Source: an uncultured Acidobacteriia bacterium
GTDB lineage: Bacteria > Acidobacteriota > Terriglobia > Bryobacterales > Bryobacteraceae
DNA length: 64,000 nt
Assembly: GCA_903851195.1 (NCBI GenBank)
Contig: CAINNJ010000057.1
Span: 1-64,000 of the forward strand
Direction of reading: 5' to 3'
Positions within the stretch are counted from its first letter, which is position 1. Each line of letters begins with the position of its first letter. Shown here piece after piece: positions 18,982 through 28,590 of this stretch. Made by a program: the position numbers and the translations under genes. Below the pieces are notes generated by a model. That model searched no databases. It had not been told where the DNA came from and saw nothing but the letters and a program-made list of their open reading frames with translations.

Positions 18982-19884
18982 TTAGTAGTGGATCGCGACG
19001 AAGGCGTGAATACCGCCCAGCACGAGCAGGGTGACGGAAAGAGGAACGTGCACGAGCAGCCAGCCGTGCAGCAGCAGATACAGCTTGCGCTGGATGATCA
19101 GCTGGCGTTCCTCTTCGAAGATGCTTTCGAGGTCGGAGAGGGCTTCGTGGACGGAAGGAGGCGACTGGCGGCGCAGAGCGTCGAACCACGCGCTCGCTTT
19201 CGCGCGACTGGAAAGGGGGGAAGAGCGGTTGCCTTCGGGATCGCGGAGGAAAGGCACCATGCCGGAGCGGTAGACGTGCAGCAGGTTGGCGCGCTGGACT
19301 TCGGTCAGGTCCGACGGGGAATCTTCCGCCACCGCGACGGCTGCGGGCGTGGAGTGGCTCGCGACGGCGGGGAGATTTGCGGGAACGGCGCAAAGGGAAT
19401 CGACGATGGCGCCGGCCTCCTCGAAGAGCATTTCGCGGACGTGCGGGATCTGCTCATAGATGGTTTCGAGATGGACGACCTGCGTCATGCGTTTGGGAAT
19501 GAAGTGCTGCAGAAGAGCGCCGGTGATGCCGCTGAGGACGACAACGGTCAGGAGGATGGCCAGAACCAGGGTCAGGGGACCCCGGGCACGGAAACCGGCG
19601 TGCAGCAGGAGGATGGGCAGGCTGAGGGCGCCGAGCCAGAGATGGCCGCGCATCCAGACCTGAGCGCGGCCGATGCGCCAGAGGGGCACACGCTTGCGCG
19701 CGCCCAGCAGACCGGCGAAGAGCATCATGCCGTAGCCGAGCACTCCGTAACAGAGGCCGGGCCAGGTGTTCCCCGCGGGTCCGCCGGGGTAGAAGAGCTG
19801 GTAAGGGATGTAGGCCAGAAGGGCAACGAGCAGAATAGAAACCGTCGCGACGGCCCAGGGGCGGTGGGACTGATCGATTCGCAT
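18982..19884 (-). CDS. Polytopic membrane protein, probable b-type haem subunit
   Basis: A protein of 300 residues with about five transmembrane helices: residues 11-30, 44-60, 80-96, 103-125 and 270-300. Histidines are well placed for haem coordination inside or at the ends of helices (GHLWLGAL, LLLHAGF, LLLHGWLLVHVPLS, GGIHAFVAIHY). A soluble helical loop of about 130 residues is inserted between helices four and five. This suits a cytochrome b561 / ferric-reductase-like subunit moving electrons across the membrane between the polyferredoxin (cytoplasm) and the 10-haem cytochrome (periplasm), whose genes flank it at 3 and 16 bp. I cannot assign a named family, so the haem assignment is inferred from the His pattern. 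Confidence 0.72.
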   Translation of the reverse strand: MRIDQSHRPWAVATVSILLVALLAYIPYQLFYPGGPAGNTWPGLCYGVLGYGMMLFAGLLGARKRVPLWRIGRAQVWMRGHLWLGALSLPILLLHAGFRARGPLTLVLAILLTVVVLSGITGALLQHFIPKRMTQVVHLETIYEQIPHVREMLFEEAGAIVDSLCAVPANLPAVASHSTPAAVAVAEDSPSDLTEVQRANLLHVYRSGMVPFLRDPEGNRSSPLSSRAKASAWFDALRRQSPPSVHEALSDLESIFEEERQLIIQRKLYLLLHGWLLVHVPLSVTLLVLGGIHAFVAIHY

Positions 19885-19887
19885 GGC

Positions 19888-22053
19888 TTAGCGCCGGCCT
19901 CCGTGAGGAACGTCCGGAGCGGCGAACGGACCGGAGTCGATCGAGGGACTGATCAGGTCCCGGAAGAAGTCGTTGGGATCGACGCGTTTGGCCGCGTCGT
20001 GCGGGCAGGCGTAGACACAACTGGGCTCGGGAAGATTCTGACAGAGATCGCAGGACGTGGCTTTGCGTTTGGCGAGTGCGGCTTTGGGCGCGCCGGTTTC
20101 CGGGACCGCGTGCATGGTGATGTTCCCGAAGGGGCAGTTCCGGGCGCAGAGACCGCAGCCGACGCACCAATCTTCAATCACGGTTTCGAGGGAGTTGCGG
20201 CGGCGGATGGCGCCGACCGGGCAGCCAATCATGCAGAGCGGGTCGCGGCAGTGGCGGCAGGAGGTGGGCACCAGGTATTTATCGAAGCGCAGACCTTCGC
20301 GGACGAGGCGGGTGACGCCTTCGTGGGCGTCGGAACAGGCGCGGACGCACTGGTCGCAGCGGGTACACTTCTCCAGATCGATGACGAGAAGGCTGTTGGC
20401 TTCCATCAGGCCCTGGCCGAGGAATTTCTCGAGCGACATGGCGGAGACGGCGGCCGAGTGGCGCTGGTTGTGGAGTTCGCGCTCGGTGGCCACCTTCTTC
20501 AGATTGAACGCGATATCGGGGAAGCCGGCGAGCATTTCCTGAAACGCTTCGGCGTCGATGCGAACGACTTCGACGTTATCGAGCGCGGTGACGGTAAACG
20601 CATAGGTACCGCGCAGAATGAGGCCGATCTCGCCGAAATGGCCGCCTTTGCCCTGGTAGGCGAGCACGAGGTCGCCTCCGGCGTGCTCTTCCACCATCTT
20701 GACGAAACCGATGCGCACGAGGAAGAAGTAGCGCGCGGTTTCGCCCTGCCGGCAGAGAACCTCGCCGCGGGAGTAACGGACGAGTTCGACGCGCCGCGAG
20801 AGATTCTCGATGAATTCCGGGCTGAGGGAGGAGAAGACGGAGACGGTCCGGAGGTGGTCTTCGAGGGCGCGCTTGCGGTAGTTCTTCTCGATTTCGGCGC
20901 GCAGGGTTTTGTTCCGCTGGATGACGTCGAGGACGTTGCGGAGCATTTCGAGCATGACGCAATCGGTCTTCGCGCGGACGGTGGCCGAGCGCGGGTAGAG
21001 GTTCATGCAGGTCATCTCGCCGAAGATGTCGCCCTGACCCAGGCGGGCGACGGGGTTGTCGAGCGAGAGATCGACGACGGAGTCGATGGGGATATTACCG
21101 CCGTTTTGTGCCGGGGAGCCAGGCTTCTTTTTGGGCGAGAAGACGTGCGCGAACATTTCAAAGAGGCTGGGAGCCTCTTTGGCCGTCTCCTTTTTCGAAG
21201 ACATGGAGGAGAGGAAGACTTCGACCTCGCCTTCGAGGATGTAGAAGGCGGTGGAACCGTAGTCGCCTTCGCGGCAGATGACTTCACCGGCTTTGAAGTG
21301 ACGGCGGATGACGGCGTTCTTGTTGAGATCGAGGAAAGTTCCGGAGACCTTCTGAAAGAAGGGCAGGGTTTTGAGCTCTTCGACGCCGACGGGATCGCCG
21401 CCGGGAAGCACGGTGCGGACCACGCTTTTGTTCGTGAGGGCGCCGGTGGGGCAGGAGACCATGCACTCGCCGCAACTGACGCAGGACGAGTTCCCCATGG
21501 GACGGTTCAGATCGAAGGCGATACCCGCGTTGTAGCCTTTGCCGCCGCGGCCGAGGACGTTGTTCTGGCGAATTTCGTCGCAGCCCCGGATGCAGCGATC
21601 GCAGAGAATACAGGCTTCGTGGTCGACGGAGATGACGAGAGAAGAGTCGTCCTGGCCGCGGGGCGAGACGCGTTTGCTGAAGCGGGGGGCGACGATGCCT
21701 TCGGCGGCGGCCTGGGTTTCCAGTTCGCAATCGCCGCTGACGCGCTGGCGGGCGCAGGGGCTCGGGTGATCCGAAAGGAGCAGTTCGAGGATCATGCGGC
21801 GGTGTTTCTTCACCTTGTCGCTGGCGGTGAAGACCTTCATCCCGTTTTCGGCGGGGCGAACGCAGGAAGCCTGCAGGACTTTGTCGCCGCAATCCACCGT
21901 GCAGACGCGGCAGACGCCGATGGGCCGTTCGTTCTGGGCGTGACACAGGACGGGGATGGCGATGCCGTGCAGGCGGGCGGCATCGAAAACGGAGGTCCCT
22001 TCCTCGACTGTTACCGGTTTGTCGTCGATGGTGAGTTCAAGAGTCTTCATCAA
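19888..22053 (-). CDS. Polyferredoxin with two embedded cyclic-nucleotide-binding domains (NuoG-like N-terminus, DmsB/HycB-like C-terminus)
   Basis: A protein of 721 residues. Residues 1-80 are a NuoG/HydA-type [2Fe-2S] ferredoxin (Cys37, Cys48, Cys51, Cys64). Next comes the His-Cys cluster region (HPSPCARQ to GDCELE) with His96, Cys100 and Cys109, where the Cys normally three residues after the first is Gln103. Two [4Fe-4S] sites follow (Cys148/151/154/158 and Cys191/194/197/201). Residues 240-385 are a cNMP-binding fold with a good phosphate cassette (FGEMTCM, PRSATV) and a 50-residue insert; residues 405-520 are a second one lacking the cassette Arg. The C-terminus has four [4Fe-4S] sites of the DmsB/HycB type (from Cys563 to Cys683). 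It should carry electrons from the NuoEF-like diaphorase, whose stop it overlaps by 4 bp, towards the membrane subunit, possibly under cyclic-nucleotide control. No signal peptide, so cytoplasmic. Confidence 0.92.
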   Translation of the reverse strand: MMKTLELTIDDKPVTVEEGTSVFDAARLHGIAIPVLCHAQNERPIGVCRVCTVDCGDKVLQASCVRPAENGMKVFTASDKVKKHRRMILELLLSDHPSPCARQRVSGDCELETQAAAEGIVAPRFSKRVSPRGQDDSSLVISVDHEACILCDRCIRGCDEIRQNNVLGRGGKGYNAGIAFDLNRPMGNSSCVSCGECMVSCPTGALTNKSVVRTVLPGGDPVGVEELKTLPFFQKVSGTFLDLNKNAVIRRHFKAGEVICREGDYGSTAFYILEGEVEVFLSSMSSKKETAKEAPSLFEMFAHVFSPKKKPGSPAQNGGNIPIDSVVDLSLDNPVARLGQGDIFGEMTCMNLYPRSATVRAKTDCVMLEMLRNVLDVIQRNKTLRAEIEKNYRKRALEDHLRTVSVFSSLSPEFIENLSRRVELVRYSRGEVLCRQGETARYFFLVRIGFVKMVEEHAGGDLVLAYQGKGGHFGEIGLILRGTYAFTVTALDNVEVVRIDAEAFQEMLAGFPDIAFNLKKVATERELHNQRHSAAVSAMSLEKFLGQGLMEANSLLVIDLEKCTRCDQCVRACSDAHEGVTRLVREGLRFDKYLVPTSCRHCRDPLCMIGCPVGAIRRRNSLETVIEDWCVGCGLCARNCPFGNITMHAVPETGAPKAALAKRKATSCDLCQNLPEPSCVYACPHDAAKRVDPNDFFRDLISPSIDSGPFAAPDVPHGGRR

Positions 22054-23762
22054 ACGGCTTGTCCTTGTGCCCGGGCAGAGGCGATGGGGCAGACGCCGGC
22101 CGGGCAGTTTTTATGAAGAACGTGGGCGTCGATCTCTTCGCGAAAGTGTTTGAAGGCGGTGGTGATGGGGTAAGGCACGAACTGGCCGAGGCCGCAGATG
22201 GAAGTTTGCTCCATGGTTTCGGCGAGGTCGGCGACGAGTTGCAGGTCGGAGGGCGCGCCTTTGCCGCGGGTCCAGCCGACGAGGATATCCACAAGTTTTT
22301 GCGAACCGACACGGCAGGGCACACATTTTCCGCAGGACTCATTGCGGAAAAAGATGATGGCGTTGAGGGTCATGTCGAGGATGCAGCGGGAGTCGTCGAC
22401 GACGACGATAGCGCCGGAGCCGAGCATGGTGCCGGCGGCGCGCATGGACTTGAAATCGAGATGGGTATCCCGGAACTTGTCGAACGGGATAAAACCGGAG
22501 GCGGCGCCGGAGGGAGAGAAGGCTTTCACGGTGCGGCCGGGGGCGGGGCCGCCCGCGAGGCCGAGGATGGCTTCGGAGACGGGAATGCCCATGGGGATCT
22601 CGAAGGCGCCGGGGCGCTGGACATCGCCGGAGACGCCGATAAACTTGAGGCCGGCGGCGCCGTCGCGGCCCTGGGCTTTAAACCAGGCCACGCCGTTGGC
22701 GAGAATCTGCGGGACGTTGGCGAATGTTTCGACATTGTTCAGAGCCGTCGGTTTACCCCACAAACCTACAGTGGCGGAATTCGGCGGTTTGTTACGGGGC
22801 TCGGCGCGTTTGCCTTCAATGGCTTCGAGCTGCGCGCTGCCTTCGCCGCAGATGTAGCCGCCGGGACTGACGAAGATGTCGAGGTGAAACGAGAGATCGG
22901 TGCCGAGGATACTCTCGCCGAGGAGACCGTCGCGGCGGCACTGGTCGATTTCGGCGCGGAGGATGGCTTCCTGCTCCTTGTACTCATGCCGAATGTAGAG
23001 GAAGCCCTTTTTGGCGCCGCAGACGAGAGCACCGACGATCATGCCCTCAATGACCAGGTGGGGCAGGTGGGTCATGATGAAGCGATCCTTGATGGTGCCG
23101 GGCTCGCTTTCGTCGGCGTTACAGACCAGATACTTTTCGTCGCCGCGCGCCTTTTTGACCACATCCCACTTGATGCTGGTGGGGAAGCCCGCACCGCCCA
23201 TGCCGCCGAGGCCGGCGTCCTTGAGGGTGGTGATGACACCGTCGAAATCCCGGGAGGCGACGAGGGCGCGGAGGGCGGAATACCGTTCTGGTACGCTTTC
23301 GCCGTTCCGGACCCGATAGGGGTCGGCCAGAAGTGTGACGGGTTGGTGTTCGAAGGCGGGAACGGGCAGGTCAATGTTTGCGAGTTTGGCCTGGATGTGA
23401 GTCTCGGCCAGTTCCGTTGAGACGTTCCGGAATACCACCTCATTCAGCGTGAGGGCAGGGGCGGAGTCGCACTGTCCGAGGCAGGAGCGGCGATGGATCT
23501 CGACGGCGCGTTTGCCCATTTTGGCGAACTTCTGTTCCAGATCGGAACACAAGGTGTCCGCGCCGCGGAGGTGGCATGCCATATCGGTGCAGACTTCGAC
23601 GACGGCCTGAGCAGGCGGCGTGAGGCGGAACTCGGGATAGAACTCAGCGACTCCGTTGATCTTATATAGAGGTATCTCCTGTTTTTTCGATAGTTCCAGC
23701 ATCTGATCCGGGGGAAGATACCCGAACCGATGCTGGATTTCCCTCATATCGTCGAACAGCAT
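22050..23762 (-). CDS. NuoE-NuoF fusion: NADH-binding diaphorase subunit
   Basis: A protein of 570 residues from the ATG at 23762; the frame opens at 23813 but the NuoE fold begins with RFGYLPPDQM here. Residues 1-130 are a short NuoE thioredoxin-like domain with [2Fe-2S] ligands Cys58, Cys63, Cys94 and Cys98. The rest is NuoF: GGMGGAGFPTSIKW (FMN and NADH site), ADESEPGTIKDR, PGGYICGEGSA, and the [4Fe-4S] motif ESCGKCVPCR followed by SICGLGQ. Such fusions serve as the NAD(P)H-oxidising module of hydrogenases, formate dehydrogenases and complex I-like enzymes. None of their catalytic partners is encoded nearby; its partners here are the polyferredoxin (4-bp overlap), a b-type protein and cytochromes. 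Confidence 0.93.
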   Translation of the reverse strand: MLFDDMREIQHRFGYLPPDQMLELSKKQEIPLYKINGVAEFYPEFRLTPPAQAVVEVCTDMACHLRGADTLCSDLEQKFAKMGKRAVEIHRRSCLGQCDSAPALTLNEVVFRNVSTELAETHIQAKLANIDLPVPAFEHQPVTLLADPYRVRNGESVPERYSALRALVASRDFDGVITTLKDAGLGGMGGAGFPTSIKWDVVKKARGDEKYLVCNADESEPGTIKDRFIMTHLPHLVIEGMIVGALVCGAKKGFLYIRHEYKEQEAILRAEIDQCRRDGLLGESILGTDLSFHLDIFVSPGGYICGEGSAQLEAIEGKRAEPRNKPPNSATVGLWGKPTALNNVETFANVPQILANGVAWFKAQGRDGAAGLKFIGVSGDVQRPGAFEIPMGIPVSEAILGLAGGPAPGRTVKAFSPSGAASGFIPFDKFRDTHLDFKSMRAAGTMLGSGAIVVVDDSRCILDMTLNAIIFFRNESCGKCVPCRVGSQKLVDILVGWTRGKGAPSDLQLVADLAETMEQTSICGLGQFVPYPITTAFKHFREEIDAHVLHKNCPAGVCPIASARAQGQAV

Positions 23763-23898
23763 ACCCACCGCCTTTAACGTGCAACTGATGTCAGGGTACC
23801 AGGATAAGGCCACGGAAGGCCAGAGAAAAACGAGTGTGGAGAAACGTTTTTTCTCTTTACATCACTACTAACTATCGGCTCATACTGTTAGAAGTCGG

Positions 23899-26046
23899 AT
23901 GAATCAAACGATGCAAAAACGTTACGCAGTTGTTATCGCGCTGGCCATCACCGCCGCGGGACTGGCGGCACAGACCAGGGTCCGGAACAATCCGGAAGTC
24001 CCTTTGAAGGCACAGGAAATTCAACCTCCCACCAACTGTCTGCCGTGTCATCAGCGGCAGTTCGACGAGCTGCGCAGTTCGGTGAAATCGGGCTACCGGA
24101 ACGTGAGTCCGCTGTTCAACGGGCTGGAGACTTCGGCCAATCTGATCACGGGCGGACTGCTGCGACCGGTGTACGGCGACAGCACGAAGAAGCTGGCGGA
24201 CGGCTCGCCGTTCAACACGAACATGTTCACGACTCCGGTTCTGAAGGACGGTTTGCAGTTGCGCGCGGGTTTCTGTTTCACCTGTCATGCGGCGAATGTC
24301 GAGCGTCTGGGGGAGGATCCCTCGAAGCGCGAAATTCCCGAAATTCCGACCGGCGCGGCGTTCCGCCCGGACCTGTTCCGGCCTTTGCGCGACTATCACT
24401 TTGTCGACGGGGTAACCGGGAAGCAGGTTTTACCGGAGACGATCGGCGGACCGCCGCCGGCCGGATCGAAGCCGTCTCTTTCGACGGCGGGGATCAGCTG
24501 CGACTTCTGCCACAATGTGGGCGGGCCCGATCTGAACCGCAGCTTTAAGCGGGACAGTTTCGCCAATACGAGCCTGGTGATTAACAGTTCGATCGAGAAA
24601 GTCGGGCCCTTTCCGTTCCCGGTGAACGCGAAGAATCAGTTCCATGTTTCGAGCAACGACCAGGGCAAAATCGCCTTTATCCGGAGTTCGGCCTTCTGCA
24701 ATGCGTGTCACGATGTCCGGCTGCCGGGCGGCGGCCCGGGCGATCTGCAGAACTACGAGTACAACGTCAATTCGCCGTCCTTGCCCTTCTTCCGGCTGGA
24801 GAATCTGAGCACGGAGTGGCAGACGGGGGCGTACAACAGCACGAACAATCCGTTCGGAAAAGTAGTGCGGTGCCAGGACTGCCACATGTCGACGTTTCCT
24901 TTCGGGGGCGACTCCACTTATCAGGTGGGCAATCTGAAGATCACGAGCGCGACGCCGGGTGTTTTTGCCCAGAACTATGCGGCGGTGCCCGGTATTTCGA
25001 CCGACGAGGGGTACCAGTTGCCGAAGAGGGCGGTAGTGGATCACCACTTTACGGGCACGGATGTGCCGGTTCTGAGCGCGGCGGACCTGAAGGCGAGACT
25101 TGGCGCGGATTATCCGGATCCGTACGAGCCGGGCGTGGACGAGTACGGGATACCGAAGGCGCTGGCGACGCGGCGGCAGAAGCTGCTGGAGAACGCGGCG
25201 CGCATCGATGTGGCGAAGACGGATCCGCAGGCGGCTTTGGGCAAGGAGATGGTGGTGCGTCTGGACGCGGTGAGTCTGACGGGGCACCGGTATCCGGCAG
25301 GGTTCTCGCAGGAACGGACGGCCTACGTGCAGCTGCAGGTGACGGACGATAACGGTTTTATGCTGTACCAGTCCGGCTATCTGGTGGATAAGCCGCATCC
25401 GGACACCGGGGAGATGAAGCCCGACGGGAACCTGGACGATGAAGATAACGAGCATATCCATGCGGTTGTGGATGGCGGTCACGCGGTGCCGGTGGGCAGT
25501 TACGTGGCGGGGGCGACGAACAACGGGTCGAAGAACCTGGTGTTCGAGCTGGGGCCGGACAACGGGCCGGACGACCGGGTGTACTCGGGGATCGATCAGG
25601 GTTTGGTGCTGTTCCGGAACGAACTGACGGTGATCTACCTGCCGGGCACGCAGATCGGGCGCAACGGGGCGGACGGCAAGCCGCTGGTGGCGCAGACGCC
25701 TCATTACGAAGAGACGTTCAACGCGGCGACGGCGAACACGGTGGACAATTACCGGTCGCTGCAGCCGCTGGTACCGCGGCAGTTCCGCTATCGGTTCACA
25801 CTGCCGACGCAGGCGGAACTGGACGAGATGGGCGTGACGCTGAAAGCGCCGCTGCATGTGCGGGCGGTGGTTCACGATGAGCACTTCCCGCCGGTGTTCG
25901 TGCGCTATCTGGCGAAGACGACGGGGCCGAACGGGCCGGGCGGGGATAAGCAACTGGTCACGGAGGCGACGATCGATCAACTGCTGAAGACGAATAGAAA
26001 CCTGGCTGCTTCGGAAACGACGGTCAGTCTGGCAGGTGCGAAATGA
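23899..26046 (+). CDS. Exported 5-haem cytochrome c family protein
   Basis: A protein of 715 residues with a signal peptide ending near GLAAQT. Five CxxCH motifs are spread over the first half (CLPCH, CFTCH, CDFCH, CNACH, CQDCH), with spacing resembling catalytic multihaem proteins of the cytochrome c554 / octahaem group rather than a dense electron wire. The C-terminal 300 residues have no haem motif and look like beta-sandwich (HRYPAGFSQERTAYVQLQV). It is the first gene of the plus-strand operon, divergent from the NuoEF operon with a 136-bp shared upstream region. It could be a terminal reductase or a periplasmic electron carrier; the substrate cannot be told from sequence. Confidence 0.88.
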   Translation: MNQTMQKRYAVVIALAITAAGLAAQTRVRNNPEVPLKAQEIQPPTNCLPCHQRQFDELRSSVKSGYRNVSPLFNGLETSANLITGGLLRPVYGDSTKKLADGSPFNTNMFTTPVLKDGLQLRAGFCFTCHAANVERLGEDPSKREIPEIPTGAAFRPDLFRPLRDYHFVDGVTGKQVLPETIGGPPPAGSKPSLSTAGISCDFCHNVGGPDLNRSFKRDSFANTSLVINSSIEKVGPFPFPVNAKNQFHVSSNDQGKIAFIRSSAFCNACHDVRLPGGGPGDLQNYEYNVNSPSLPFFRLENLSTEWQTGAYNSTNNPFGKVVRCQDCHMSTFPFGGDSTYQVGNLKITSATPGVFAQNYAAVPGISTDEGYQLPKRAVVDHHFTGTDVPVLSAADLKARLGADYPDPYEPGVDEYGIPKALATRRQKLLENAARIDVAKTDPQAALGKEMVVRLDAVSLTGHRYPAGFSQERTAYVQLQVTDDNGFMLYQSGYLVDKPHPDTGEMKPDGNLDDEDNEHIHAVVDGGHAVPVGSYVAGATNNGSKNLVFELGPDNGPDDRVYSGIDQGLVLFRNELTVIYLPGTQIGRNGADGKPLVAQTPHYEETFNAATANTVDNYRSLQPLVPRQFRYRFTLPTQAELDEMGVTLKAPLHVRAVVHDEHFPPVFVRYLAKTTGPNGPGGDKQLVTEATIDQLLKTNRNLAASETTVSLAGAK

Positions 26047-26873
26047 AGATGCAGAACATGGTCAGGATTGCGTTGTTCATTCTGGGGGGGGCCGTTTCGG
26101 CGGCCGCCCAGGGTGTGACCGGAGCCGTGACGACCGGCGACGGACCCTACGTTCCGGGCGTGACGTATCAGGCGGACAATCCGAATTATCTGAACCGGAA
26201 TCCGTTCAATTTCGAAGGCCGGGTGGACTGGAATCTGCTGAAGATCACGACGCCTTCGAGCATGTGGGAGTTCGTGCAGAGAGGCATTCACAATCAGGAC
26301 GATCTGGAAGACATTCCGGCGGCGATCGCGGATTACCAGAAAGCTCTGTCGATGAACAGCCTGAGCAACGGCACCTGTCAGATTTTCCGGACGGCGCCGC
26401 CGGTTTCGCCGAATGTCAATCCGGCGCCGTGCATGTTCACGCCGCGGCTGCGGCTGGCGCACCTGATTATCGAAGACACGCCGGACGTGGCGATCGGCCT
26501 TTATGAGGAAGTGCTGCAGATCGACGCGTTGCGGCTGGGCGTGAATGCGCTGATCGCCGAGGCCTGGGAGGTCAAGGCGAAGAACGCGGCGGACGCGGCC
26601 TCCAAAGAGGCGTTTCTCGAAAAGGCGATCGAGGCCTATGAGAAAGAACTACAGCTTTCGCCCGTTACCGCCGATTACACAGCATTGACGGGCGACAAAG
26701 CGAACAACGCGCACGTTCACTGGGCTCTGTCGGAGATTTACGCCGAACAGGGTAATCAGGCCAAACAGGCGGAGGAACTGCAGGCCTATCTGGACGCGAC
26801 GCAGTGGCACAGCGACACTTATGCGTGGCGAATCCAGCTGGCGAAAGTGCGGCTCGCGCGGTTAGGTCATTAA
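26043..26873 (+). CDS. Exported TPR-like protein of the cytochrome operon
   Basis: A protein of 276 residues with a signal peptide (MVRIALFILGGAVSAAAQ region). It starts inside the stop of the 5-haem cytochrome (4-bp ATGA overlap), so translation is coupled. The mature part is helical with TPR-like pairs (AIADYQKALSMN, AIEAYEKELQLSP, AEQGNQAKQAEELQAYLDA) and two cysteines at TCQIF and APCMF that could form a disulphide. TPR proteins in cytochrome loci often act in cytochrome or complex assembly, which is the likely role here, but no specific family is recognised. Confidence 0.8.
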   Translation: MKMQNMVRIALFILGGAVSAAAQGVTGAVTTGDGPYVPGVTYQADNPNYLNRNPFNFEGRVDWNLLKITTPSSMWEFVQRGIHNQDDLEDIPAAIADYQKALSMNSLSNGTCQIFRTAPPVSPNVNPAPCMFTPRLRLAHLIIEDTPDVAIGLYEEVLQIDALRLGVNALIAEAWEVKAKNAADAASKEAFLEKAIEAYEKELQLSPVTADYTALTGDKANNAHVHWALSEIYAEQGNQAKQAEELQAYLDATQWHSDTYAWRIQLAKVRLARLGH

Positions 26874-26968
26874 AGCGTTCCATTTTGCTCAGAACAGTTG
26901 GAAGAAGCGCCGCAGTGTTGTACAAATAGGTCTGAAGATTCAGTATGAGTAAAAAGGTCTGACACGGA

Positions 26969-28579
26969 ATGTCCCGACTATCTGTTTTTTGTCCCAGCGG
27001 TTTCTGTTTGACTCTTCTTTTGGCCGCCGGCGGCATGCAGGCGCAAACGGCCAAACCGGCGGAGCGTCCGCAGGACATCGGAGCAGCGTGGGACCAACTG
27101 ATCGCGGGGCCGATCGCCGCGGCGCCGGCCGACCCCGCCCTGGTTCCGGTTCAAAGCACGACAAAGACGAGCGATGTCGGGGATTTCCTGAATCACTTCT
27201 TCTTCGAGACCCGGACGAATTACGAGCGGTTCCAGACGAATTTCACGGGCAATCCGACGTATTCCGGCGTGATCAATGCGCCGGACACCGGGACGTTCAA
27301 TCCGGCGGGCATACCGTCGACAGCGGCGTTTCAGCCGGGGTCGAACCGGGTGGAATCCTTTATCAGCACGGGCACGCGGGGTTATGGCTCGGACCGCGTG
27401 AACACGCATTTCTCTCTGCGATACCGGCAGGACATCAACAAGGTTCGGATCGGATCGCCGGCCGAAAACGTGGTGGAGACGTCGTACGGGAGCCGGCTCT
27501 GGGAGTTTCTGGATGCCACGGTCGAGATCAACAGTAAGCCCACCGACGGCGCGCTGGCGGGCAGTTCGCTGCAGTTCGGGCGGCTGAACGTTTACGGGGC
27601 GGAACTGGCGTCCTTCGACGGCGTATCGGTTTCTTTCAATAAGCCCGGCTACGATCTGACCCTGTTCGGGGGGCGGCGGTTTTCTTTCTTTTCCGATCCG
27701 CGGCAGCGCGGCATCGGGGGAGCGAATCTGAATATTAAAATCAATCCGACGACTTCGGTGGAACTCGAGACGCTCTGGTATATCAAGGGGTCGAACCGGG
27801 TGATCGTGCGAAAGCGGCTGAACGACCGCTGGGTAGTGCGCTCTTCCCTGCGCGCTTACGGCGGCGCTCCGGTGGATTTCGACGCTTTCGGGATCTACAG
27901 TTCCCGAAGCGGGCGGGACACGCTGCGGTTCGGATTTTTTCAGAAACTGACGGATAAAGACTACACGTTCGATTACACGTCCGACGTGAAAGATCTGGCG
28001 GCGAAGAATCCGCTGTACCGGCTGTATCTGGGACCCATTTCGCAGTATTCGCAGCTCAACGCGGAAGCCCACCGGCAGATTCTGGGCAATCTGCGGGCCG
28101 GCGCGGCGTTCGTGGTGCGACGGCTGAACAACCGGATCAACGAAGGGCCGTACGACACCTCATTCGAGGATTACCGGTTCAACGGCCAGTACTTCCCGTT
28201 CCGGAAGATCGAGACGTTTTTCGAGTATCACCAGCGGAATTCCGACCGGCTGAGTCCGCTCAGCGTGACGACGCTGGACAATCTGAGCTCGACGGGCGAG
28301 ACGAGCGTGAAGGATCTGACGGGCGAAATCCGCCGGGCGTTCGGCGAGGGCAAATACAGTCTGAGCGGGGGCGTCTATTACCGGCGCATCAGCATGCAGG
28401 ACGCGTTTTTCTATCTCAACAATCTGCACCGGAGCGGTCTGCTGGGCAGTGCGTGGGTGCGGCTGGACAGCCGAACCCGCGCCTACTTCGACTACAGTCT
28501 GGACAACGACTTTTACCTGTTCCGGCCGGATCTGAAGAATTCTCAGGTTTTCCGGCTGGGCGTGAACTGGAAGTACTGA
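26969..28579 (+). CDS. Predicted outer-membrane beta-barrel (porin-like) protein
   Basis: A protein of 536 residues with a signal peptide (LLLAAGGMQAQ). From about residue 65 it is a regular alternation of short amphipathic strands with aromatic girdles (TNYERFQTNF, HFSLRYRQDI, YDLTLFGGRRFSFF, FFEYHQRN, YSLSGGVYYRRI, AYFDYSLDNDFYLF). It ends in the aromatic C-terminal signature NWKY typical of outer-membrane barrels. Strand density suggests 20 or more strands, similar in kind to the MtrB/PioB barrels that sheathe multihaem cytochromes, though the N-terminal CXXC of MtrB is not seen. It sits between a 5-haem and a 15-haem cytochrome gene, the arrangement of a porin-cytochrome conduit. A 95-bp gap upstream may hold its own promoter. 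Confidence 0.82.
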   Translation: MSRLSVFCPSGFCLTLLLAAGGMQAQTAKPAERPQDIGAAWDQLIAGPIAAAPADPALVPVQSTTKTSDVGDFLNHFFFETRTNYERFQTNFTGNPTYSGVINAPDTGTFNPAGIPSTAAFQPGSNRVESFISTGTRGYGSDRVNTHFSLRYRQDINKVRIGSPAENVVETSYGSRLWEFLDATVEINSKPTDGALAGSSLQFGRLNVYGAELASFDGVSVSFNKPGYDLTLFGGRRFSFFSDPRQRGIGGANLNIKINPTTSVELETLWYIKGSNRVIVRKRLNDRWVVRSSLRAYGGAPVDFDAFGIYSSRSGRDTLRFGFFQKLTDKDYTFDYTSDVKDLAAKNPLYRLYLGPISQYSQLNAEAHRQILGNLRAGAAFVVRRLNNRINEGPYDTSFEDYRFNGQYFPFRKIETFFEYHQRNSDRLSPLSVTTLDNLSSTGETSVKDLTGEIRRAFGEGKYSLSGGVYYRRISMQDAFFYLNNLHRSGLLGSAWVRLDSRTRAYFDYSLDNDFYLFRPDLKNSQVFRLGVNWKY

Positions 28580-28590
28580 GCCAGGCGACC

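Noticed and set aside
18955-22116. Plus-strand open frame of 1053 codons, and a similar one at 22059-23420
   Set aside because: Both are antisense to the cytochrome-b/polyferredoxin/NuoEF genes, whose Cys motifs are unmistakable.
23814-23898. Divergent promoters between the NuoEF and cytochrome operons
   Set aside because: Several weak -35/-10 matches exist but none has good spacing on either strand; no specific site is called.
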